NCBI GenBank assembly: GCA_029204225.1
Contig: CM055100.1
Coordinates: 53,997,539 to 54,061,538 of the forward strand
DNA length: 64,000 nucleotides
Direction of reading: 5' to 3'
Origin: Diphasiastrum complanatum
Lineage: Eukaryota; Streptophyta; Lycopodiopsida; Lycopodiales; Lycopodiaceae
Of this stretch, positions 55,641 through 64,000 are shown piece after piece. The position numbers and the translations under genes are program-made. The first letter of the stretch is position 1. Each line of letters starts with the position of its first letter. The notes under the pieces are model-generated. The model was not told where the DNA came from, ran no database searches, and worked only from the letters and a program-made list of their open reading frames with translations.

Positions 55641-56011
55641 CATTAACTCATCAAGACTGCAATAGATACATAAGATAGCATTCACAATTCCATGCACATC
55701 AGAAAACTTGACAAGAACGATCTATTTTATCAAAATGTTTTGGAAGAGAGAGTACATCACTTGTCGCATTTCCGCGTAGAAGCCTTCTAGCTTTCTTTCC
55801 TATCACTCCCTCATAGGCACATTTATATTCTGTATTTCATTTTCTTCTAAGTTAATCTTGTAAACTAATGGCCGTGCTAAATGGTAGTTAGTTGCGGCTG
55901 TATGCTTCTATCAGAACAGATTGTACTTGCGACCGCCTCTCTCCTGTGAGAACAGACTGTGCCACGTGGAAGCCTTCAGGGATGAAGCAAAGTGAAGTTC
56001 AGTTTTTAACA
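55641..56011 (-). repeat. probable copia LTR
   Basis: On the minus strand a purine tract 'AAGAGGGAG' leads into TGTTAAAAACTG at 56011, followed by non-coding sequence to about 55640. It is the 3' LTR of the reverse transcriptase-bearing copia fragment to its right. Confidence 0.55.
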
Positions 56012-57520
56012 CTCCCTCTTGAACTGAAGGTTCCTTCAGCCAATTCCCATATTCTTCCTGTGCTTTTCGAACAGTTGTTGTTCGAGGGCTTTTGTGAGAA
56101 CGTCAGTTGTCATCTCTATGGTCTTCACAAGATCTCTGATATGATGATACTTGAGTGGTATATCACTAATTAGTTCTGGAATGGAAGACTGGATTCTGAG
56201 TTATGGAGATAGAGATTGTGTTGTTTATATACAAGACAATAGGTTCTTCTTGCCTTTCCCCAAGTTCGTTTAGTACCTGCCTCATCCACACAACTGCATT
56301 CGCATTCTTTGAAGCTGCTACATACTCAGCTTTGCATGAAGATTGTGCCACAAGTGTTTGCTTTTTACAAACCCAGCTTACTGGCCCTCCACACATCATG
56401 AAGCATTCACCAGTGACTGATTTATTGTCATCTTTTGAGCTTGCCAAAGTAGCGTCACTGTATGCTATGAGAGTGAATTCATTTGGCTTTGAATAAACAA
56501 TGCCAAAAGTTGTGGTTACTTTAAGATACCTTCCTGGATTGTTAGAAAATGGTGCTAAAGCCTAAACAAGAAAGGTCAAATTTGGTCGAGTACATATAGT
56601 TAGATACATCAAAGCTCCAATCATATTTCAAAAAGGTGTATTACTCATTTCGAATTCTTCCTGCTCAGTTTTTGGATAGTCTTCTTTAGATAGTTTTATT
56701 CCAAGTGCCATAGGAGTCTCTTTCCCTTTGCATTCAAGCATTGCATAGTCTGCTAAAATTTTACAGGTAGAACTCTACTGAGAAAGTTTATGCTTCCACT
56801 GGTTTTATTTCTGGTGATTTCAATTCCTAGGAATTTCTTAGCCTCTTCAAGGTCTGTAATTTCAAACTCTTGTCCTATAAGATCATTGGTTTCTTGTATC
56901 AGCTCTAAATCATCACCAAACATTAGAGTATCATCAACAAATACATGTAAGATTAAGGAACTATCACCTTTAGTTTCAACAAAGACATCACTGTCTGATA
57001 CTAATCTTCTAAAATTAATAGAGATTAAAAATTCAGACATCCTTTTATGCCAAGCTCTTGCAGCTTGTTTTAACCCATAAATACACTTCTTCAGTTTGCA
57101 GCACAGATCAGAAAATTCTTGGTTGTGGAAGCCTTCTGGCTGCCTCATATAAATTTTATCGAGAAACCCATAAAGGAATGCAGTCTTAACATCAATATGG
57201 TGGACAAATAAGGAATGTGAAACAACTAAAGCAAATAGGAGACGAATGGTAGATTGTTTTACCATGGAGAAAAATGTTTCCTCATAGTCTACTCCATACT
57301 TCTGAGAATACCCCTTGGCTACTAGTCTAGCCTTGTATCTCTCAATACTCCCATCTGGTTTCAGCTTTATCTTGTAGACCCATTTGCAGTCTACAATCTT
57401 CCTTCCTTCTAGCAGGTTCTCCAATGTCCATGTTTGATTTTTGTGCATTGAATCAATTTCTTCCTACATTGTCTTCTTCCCTTGTTTAGAGTCCCAACTC
57501 TCCATTGCTTTTAAATAAGA
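56012..57520 (-). pseudogene. Ty1/copia reverse transcriptase and RNase H
   Basis: The frame 57448-56753 is an unbroken copia reverse transcriptase: 'CKWVYKIKLKPDGSIERYKA', 'RLVAKGYSQKYGVDYEETF', 'DVKTAFLYGFLDKIYMRQPE', 'CIYGLKQAARAWHKR' and 'LHVFVDDTLMFGDD', the last carrying the catalytic pair as VDD. It stops at 56753; RNase H ('AQSSCKAEYVAASKNANAVV') continues in another frame at 56447-56166. The region between has stops. Upstream integrase is missing. It is the best preserved copia polymerase in the window. Confidence 0.88.
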
Positions 57521-58570
57521 TGTGGGCTCTGTTGTTATTAGGCATCAATTGAAAGCAATTGTTTGCTGCAACTTTCTCAGTAGCCTTCTGTAATGACCAC
57601 CAGGGACAATTCCCTAAGATGAGGATAGGAAAACACAAGAGAGACTGTGGAGCAAAACCACCCAACCAATCCTAGACCCCTCTTGGAGAATCCTCCTGGA
57701 TCTAGCCCCCAAGTCATGCCAATGTGACAACAAGAGAAGAAGAGCTCAACAGGTAACCTAGACCAAATTCGTCAACGGAATAATCACTACCTCAATATAT
57801 AGAGAGTAGGATCCTGTGCATGAGCACATGCAATCCCCATGCAGGTCAACTATAGATAGGTCACAACTCTTCATGCATACCTCCGGCCAAATAAGCCTCT
57901 ATATATACACTTTTGGAACTCGAGGTACTGATCATGCATCAGATCTCACACGTGTGAGGATGCCTTGTCACCATCATGCAATTTGACACTTGGATCAAAA
58001 CTTTCCATTTTGGGCATTTTTGGTCTATTTTCCTACTATATGGAGATCTTCATGGAAATTTTCTAGAAGCAAAAACTCGCCTACTTCAGCTATTTCCACA
58101 CGTGTGAGCTGGCCTCTACACATGGGATGTGACACCTATTCAAAATATTTGGCTCATGCAATCATTAGATTGGTGCCATGTGTCATATCTCTAGAAAACT
58201 AGTTTTTGGCCATTTTAGCCACTAGAACTTGAATTAAATCATATGTACATTATATATGATTATGGTACATGAAAAGTACACTAGTTTCACATGTGGGAAC
58301 AGGCTCCACACATGTGTGTCTATCCTATATACAAGATTTTTGGCCTCTACCAAGCTTATTTTTATATTTTTCACAAACCTTGAGCTCCAGAACTGCCTGT
58401 TGGGCTATAAAGTTTTCTTGGCCTCTTTCCACTGCCGTCTATTTTGCTGTGCTGAGCTGGTCGTGCAATTTTTGGACTTGGGGCCTGGCTCTCTGCTTTC
58501 TCTTGCTCTCTCTCTTTTTCCAATTGTGTGATCTGATCAGTCAAGGCTTGTAGCATTTGCCATGCCACCA
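57521..58570 (-). other. segment of uncertain origin, partly gag-like
   Basis: 57600-58300 shows only short frames and several CACGTGTG-type motifs. On the minus strand near 58540-58400 'LTDQITQLEKEREQEKAES' could be a short coiled coil of a gag-like protein. No firm assignment. Confidence 0.3.
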
Positions 58571-59640
58571 ATTGGCCATGAGATTGCTGGTGAAGTTGTT
58601 ATTGAAGGCCTATTAAGGCTTTCTCCAGCGTCCAACAACCCAGCGATTAAGTATTCCAGCCTGCCGAGGTGGCATGGTTAGAATGGGTGTTGGGAGCGGT
58701 GTAGTAAGGGATATGGTGGTGATAAGAGGAATTGTGGTAGTGGTGATAGTGGTGATGATGGGGTGGTTATGGCGGTGATGGTGGGAATGACAACATGACG
58801 AACATGAGAGGAGGTGAGTGGAAGGGTGACTGTAATGGGGGATGACATGGCGATGGCGAGAGTCGTGATGGGAGGTGTGGATGTTGCGACAATAGAAGGG
58901 ATTGGTGAAAGATAGCAAGATGGATGGTGCTAGCGGTGGGAGACGTGATATTAAGAAAGGGAGAAGAGTGGGTAGGGCTGGTACATGGGGGGCTAGAATG
59001 TGCGTGGATGGGAGATAGGTTAGGTGATACATTGGTGGACTACCACCAATAGTGTGAGCATGTCTTTGGGAGGTGGCTGGGATGGGCTAGTTGCTGGGGT
59101 GGTGTGGGTAGGTGTCTGGAAACCTAGATGCTCTAAGTGAGTGTTGGCGAGGGCAGTAAGCAGACCATCATAGGTGATCCGGGAAGGGCGTTTGAAAGTG
59201 GGTTGTAGCTCCTTAACCAAAAGTGTATCCCAATCATAAATGGTATTGAGTCCATCCATCATGGTTGTCATGACCACGACTTACTTGGACACACGGTTAT
59301 GGTAGAACTCACAAGGATGGGAGTTGATAGAAAGTCTATCGCCTCTTGGAGATTGGGGTTTTTGATTTGAAAAATCAGATAGCCATTGTTGGTTTTGGTT
59401 TTGGTTTTGATTTCACCCTGATTAGAGTCATATCTAGCAACGACTCGGGTTACCGGTAGGTGGGTGGTATGGGGAAGGTTAATTGCTCCCAACGGCTTGT
59501 CCCCCTCCAAGCGCAACTCCAGATCTATGAAGCCAAAAATACGCACCTGGGGGCGGAGGTGCAAGCCCTGCAAAGCGAAAAACTCGTCTGGTTAGCTCAA
59601 CCCGCACATGACTTAAGGCCACTCTCTCAAGCATAGATGA
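58571..59640 (-). other. low-complexity ORFs, possibly retroelement gag or ORF1
   Basis: Minus-strand frames carry His/Thr/Ile-rich and Pro-rich text and 'NTHLEHLGFQTPTHTTPA'. They resemble no family I can name. A LINE lies further right on the same strand, but continuity is not shown. Confidence 0.3.
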
Positions 59641-59649
59641 ATCTTTTTA

Positions 59650-60847
59650 GGCATCAGGTGCAGGTATATAGTCAACTTTGAACAGCTACCAGGCAGAGTT
59701 TGACAAATACTGAGCCAGCACAACTCAAGAGCTCGCCCAAGCCAAACAAGCCCTCAAAGCTTGTCAACAATTTATGGAAAAGAAGGCTCAACCAACCCCA
59801 GTGGTGATTCCAATGCCACCTCTTTTTGATGCTGCACAGGCAAGTACGAGCTAGGACCAAGGCCAGTAGGCAGCAGGGGAAATAAGTCAAGATCAGGGGT
59901 CAGGCGGACAAGATCAAGGACCTCTTGATATTGGAGCTGAGACGGGGGACCAAGGCCAAGACATGGGTCCTAGCCATAGCCACAAGGAAGGACAAGCCTC
60001 CTCATCAAGAGGCTCGCGCACAATATCTGTCAGCCGGGCTGTCCGATGTCCCAAGTCCGTGGAGGAGAAAATCAATGAATTCCTAACCAAATATCTCCAC
60101 AAGTCCTCGAGAGGCGGCTGGCAGATATCCTTTTCGGCACAAACCATAAAAGACAACGAGCTGCAAACACTACTCGACCTCCAACCACAACCTGAGTGGC
60201 GCCAGCAGCTATTTGAATGGGACCCTGCGGCCATCAGGGCCTATGTGACTAGTCCACAACAGCTAAGGGTAAACGTGCATTTCCTGCCATGCACACAACG
60301 ATCCAAATGGGCGGAATGCCGCACTCCTCTGTACAAGCACCATCCAGAACTGTAATTCCGAGAATTCCTTCAGAGCATGGTTGGGATACAGATGTACATG
60401 CCCGAAGGGCTCTCACCCAATTTTCTAATAAGTATTTCAACTGCCCTGACCCAACAGTCCGCGTGGCAACCACTTACGCCCGGGACTTAGAGCATCTAAT
60501 GGAAATCGAAACCAAGTGGGACAATTTTCTCTCCCCAATATTCTTTGATCCAAATAAGGCGTTAGCCTCAAAAAAAGTGGAAGATCAGTTTCCAATAGCT
60601 CGAGTTTACTACCGAGCCGCATTCCTTGGCGATCTCTGGACGCGCAGATTCCAAGCGTGGGTCGACCAAAGCTAGCTAACAAGAGTCCACAAGTCCCTTC
60701 ACATGCCCAAGGACTTGAAGAAGCTAGACCGAATAAACTTCATGGAAGATGTCACTGGCTACCTGATCCACCAGAGGCGGGCCAAGAAGACTCTGTACTA
60801 AACCGGTAGAGTGCCGAGGGACTGGCACTATATCAGGCTGTGGGTCC
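59650..60847 (+). mobile_element. unclassified LTR-element interior with broken ORFs
   Basis: Frames on the plus strand read 'TTQELAQAKQALKACQQFME' (coiled-coil-like, about 59720), 'EEKINEFLTKYLHKSSRGGW' (about 60060) and, after a frame change, 'FPIARVYYRAAFLGDLW' (about 60590). Unknown protein; the YYRAA motif is shared with the element at 45440. Followed by a probable LTR. Confidence 0.45.
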
Positions 60848-61626
60848 TGTTGGGGGTATTCCCAATATATTGTAAATAAATAATGTCGGCTAATAAAATA
60901 TGTTGCGAGGGCATGGCATCTTGCGTGTAAGCCCATGGCCCAATGAGCATGCAAGTTGAGTTGTAAATAGAATATTAGACTTGGGCCCCTTTGTAATTAA
61001 AACAAAACTTGAGGCCCAAAGTCATTTTAGACTTAGAAGTCTATTATTTTAGAGTTGGGTCCAAAATGGAGACTCACATGAATCATGTGAAATCCAATGT
61101 ACTATTTTAAGACCTTTGGATCAAGTTGGGTCCAAGATGAATGGATAGGATTAGTGTACATATTAGCCAATAGTATTTTAAGGCAAGGGCCTTCCCCATT
61201 TATAAAAAGGCACCTCATGCACTCTATTGTTCATGCTTAATGAGAAGTAGAAAACTCTACCAAATTGGAGAGCCAAGCATCCTCATTTGCTAAGCACTCA
61301 TGCTAATGCTTTTGTTGTGAGTTTCTATTTGTTTTCATTTCTATGTTGTTGTTTTATTAGTTATGGTTTCTCCATTAGCATGCATCTTGAGCTTTTGAGC
61401 TAACCTCCCTCTCCACTCTATCTCTCTCTTTCTCTCTTCTCCTCTCTATCTCTTCTATTCTTTTCTTCTCTTTCACACAAAATCATGATGAATGTTAGTT
61501 CAGTTGAGTAGAGTTAGGAGTGTGTAGTGTTAGTGGTGATAGAGTTAGAGAAAAAGTAGAGGACTATCTAAAAGTAGCATCTATTCATAGTTAGGCACCT
61601 ATCCAGTGTTCTAACCCTTGTTGACA
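60848..61626 (+). repeat. probable LTR (TGTTGGGGG ... TTGACA)
   Basis: Begins TGTTGGGGGTATTCCC and ends CTTGTTGACA. Contains a TATA-like 'tttataaaaagg' (about 61200) and a CT-rich patch. 'catggcatcttgcgtgtaagcccatgg' resembles a segment of the LTR at 45699. Its right end abuts a LINE fragment at 61627. Confidence 0.55.
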
Positions 61627-62800
61627 GGCGGGAGGGCTAGTACGATGCGAGATCTTCGACCTTACAAGGAGAGAGGCAGAATGATGGTGGAGCTCGATAA
61701 TGCAGGCCAAATCGTTGACAAAGAGTTGATGACCAATAGGGACATCCCGGAATGTGGAAGGCTAGAAGGAAGGGGAGGAATTGAGAATATGGGAAATGAG
61801 AGGTTCCATAGCAATGACAAAGAGGTAGGGTGAGAGAGAGAAGTCTTGTCTGATACCATAGTAAACAGGGAAGGAAGGAGATATGACTCCCTCGAAGAGA
61901 ATGGATGAAGAGGCAGGAGCGAAGAGGGCAAGGATGAGCTGATTGGATATTTAGGGAGGCCAAACGAAGAGCAACAAGAAAAAATGTAGTTCCAGCTAAT
62001 ACGATCGAAAGAATTGTCAAGTTCAATTTTGAGAAGGAGGTCTATATAATTAAACCAGAGGGAAAAGTCAATGGCTGACTAGACGTTAAGGATGCTATCA
62101 AAAAGGGACATGTCTTTTATAAAACCAGCCCGACATTTGGAGAGGTGAGAGGGGAGGAGAGGGCCAATCCTCCTAGCAATAGCTTTAGCTATAATCTTGT
62201 AAGAGGTGTTCAACATGGTAAGAGGGCAATAACTTTGATCTCTATCACAGGTAATGGAGGAGAGAGTTTGTCTAAGGGAGTATTCAAGGAGGGAGGAGGA
62301 ATAGCTCACTAGTCTCCCTTGATGGCGAATAAAAGAACGAGAGCATTCAATAATGTCCTCCAAGTTCATAAGAGAGGAGACGGTGGAAGAAAGAGTAGGG
62401 TGAAGAGTCTTATTTCAAGTCAAAGAATTGTTCATAATAAAAACCGAATGACACTTGGCTTGTCCTATTGAAGGCAAACCCACAGTTAGAGATGGTACCT
62501 ATATTAGCGCGTCCAACAAAGAGGGAGAAATGAGAGGCTAGTTTCTAGTCTCTAGAGATAAGAGTAACCAAACTCCACAAGTACCATGATTAGGGGTCCA
62601 GGAGTAGTTCAAATTACAGGCGAAAGATTTGATGAGGACATCAAGCAGAAAACTACTCAGTTTGGTTTCTTGGAGACAAATCACTAAGTTGGAGTGCCGA
62701 AGAGACATGAGATAGTTGAAAAGCAGAGAGCGGCGAATAAGGGAGTTAAGCCCTCTAACATTCCAAGAGATCACTTCCATAGGCAAACATTAAGATAAAA
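61627..62800 (-). pseudogene. L1-type LINE ORF2 with internal deletion
   Basis: Minus strand, 62786 leftwards: 'MEVISWNVRGLNSLIRRSLL' and 'LVICLQETKL' start the endonuclease. By 62260 the text is reverse transcriptase: 'LNTSYKIIAKAIARRIGPLL', 'CRAGFIKDMS', 'SFDRISWNYIF', 'LSPYLFVIAMEPL' and 'HQLFVNDLA', where the FADD box reads FVND. The distance is too short for the rest of the endonuclease, so an internal deletion and several frame changes are present. The 3' part is cut at 61627. Confidence 0.85.
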
Positions 62801-63380
62801 GAGAGTAAAGCATGTCTATTAAAAATACAATGGCCCCATCTCTAAGGGAGGGCTTTACAATTGAGGAGAAGGGATAGGTTTGTCTGTAACTAAGCTCTTG
62901 AAAGAGAGCCCATCGAAGTAAAATGCCAAAACAATGCATTTTCCTATTTTGTTTGTCTTCATTGACACAATTTTTATATTTCTATGATTCGGAGTTCGAG
63001 GATGCACTATTTGGTGGGCTGACAAAAGCTTGCAAGGTGGTCTCTATAAAAAAGCACTTTCTCTCAAACGATCATACTTCTCTCGTTCATTTTCACTCAA
63101 AGAAGAGAAATTACCCTTACTCTCTTCCCCTATAACTCACACATACTAATGACTTTCTTTTTTTCTCTCTCTAAGGCTTCATATTCTTGGATCCTCTTGT
63201 TAGTTGATTCCCTTTATCTCTTTGCCATAACATCTTCTTCTAACCATATTTGTCTTTTTGAGATATGACGTTATTCTCGGCATTTAATGATGTTCTCTTA
63301 ATTTGGAATTATTATGCCAACAGAATTTGTCAGAAACACTCAACATTTGATTGCTGATACAATACTAAGAGCAAAAACAA
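62801..63380. other. unclassified segment
   Basis: AT-rich; the frame at 62923-63135 has no recognised homology. It may be leader or gag remnant of the following copia fragment. Confidence 0.35.
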
Positions 63381-63990
63381 AGACAAGGCCCGCACTATAG
63401 AATCTTCTGATCAAGAAGAAGAGTCAGAGCAAGCTATGGCAACAAGAAATGTGACTAATGCACGCTCAAATCTCAAATTTGTCATAAACTCTGGGGCCAT
63501 GTCGCACATCATGTGCAAAAAGAAGGTCCTAAAGGACTATAAAATCTCCAATGGAGAAAGAGAAGTCATTCTTGGTGATAACAACAAACACCATGTCATG
63601 GGCACTGGAACTCTACTTCTGAAGACTGTTTTTGGTTACAAGAATCTAGATTTCTGGTTACAAGAATCTAGAGGGAATTCTGTACATTCCCACAATGAAT
63701 AGTGATCTGTTGTCAGTTGCCAAGATGACAGATGTTAAGTTTGATGAAGAAGCATTTCAGGCAGACGCCGACCTGATTGGTTATCAATTTTTCGATCTGA
63801 CTCCTTACATCTCTGATTGGACTGAAGAGGGAGATCAGCTTTCTGTGGAGCCATATCAATAGCCTGCTCAAAAAGATCAACAAGCAGTTGAGCAACAGGT
63901 CTTGCAGGCTCCACAACAATCAATAAAAGCTCAAGAGCAAAGAGATCTTGCCCAGCCAAGATGCTCTGCCAGAATTAGATAGAAGGTGTT
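63381..63990 (+). pseudogene. Ty1/copia protease fragment joined to a later pol segment
   Basis: 'NLKFVINSGAMSHIMCKKK' (about 63470) is a copia protease motif in which the catalytic Asp of the DSG triad reads Asn. It continues to 'VILGDNNKHHVMGTG' and 'TMNSDLLSVAKMTD'. After about 63730 it passes into 'DLIGYQFFDL' and a Gln-rich stretch with 'QPRCSARIR', which in intact elements lies well after the integrase, so a large deletion is inferred. Confidence 0.65.
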
Positions 63991-64000
63991 ATGGTCGTAT

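Overview
The window is nuclear DNA of a land plant with a large, retrotransposon-rich genome. The evidence is plant-type protein genes with GT-AG introns, introns of 6 to 10 kb, Ty1/copia and Ty3/gypsy (chromovirus) fragments, L1-type LINEs, hAT remnants, tRNA-derived SINE heads and long CT/GA, AC/TG and CG microsatellites. Very long introns recall gymnosperms or other large-genome plants, but I cannot fix the clade from sequence alone. I saw no bacterial, organellar, rRNA or CRISPR features.

Two host genes can be reconstructed exon by exon. The first is a plus-strand POP1 homologue (RNase P/MRP protein subunit) at 2491-31175. It has 11 exons, 3078 coding bases (1025 residues), and every splice phase agrees, but three introns of 7.8, 10.2 and 6.2 kb are filled with transposon debris. 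The second is a minus-strand B1-type mitotic cyclin at 53213-50625, with 11 exons and 454 residues. Upstream of it lie a TATA-like box, a GA microsatellite and five AACGG cores, four of them spaced 19-23 bp apart, which is the signature of MSA/MYB3R-controlled G2/M promoters.

Layout: 1-2280 is a degenerate CT-rich tandem array leading to POP1. 2491-31175 is POP1. Its intron 1 carries a GC-rich hAT fragment with a BED finger and a copia LTR piece. Intron 8 carries decayed Ty3 pieces, a SINE-like head, an L1-type LINE and chromovirus remnants. Intron 10 carries a second hAT on the minus strand, a short tRNA-like insertion with a perfect 15-bp target duplication, a CA/CG tract and a chromovirus end. 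31176-35160 is AT-rich intergenic DNA with a GGAAC-rich domain. 35165-47480 is a pile of truncated copia and gypsy elements, including a copia gag ORF joined to a gypsy integrase. 47480-50000 holds a foldback and nested tandem repeats. 50625-53923 is the cyclin gene and promoter. 54000-64000 returns to repeats, gypsy, copia, LTR and LINE fragments.

The two genes serve different processes (RNA processing and mitosis), and I see no operon-like relation. A degenerate repeat family with CT tracts and an 'agggcacacgtggccc'-like core lies upstream of both.
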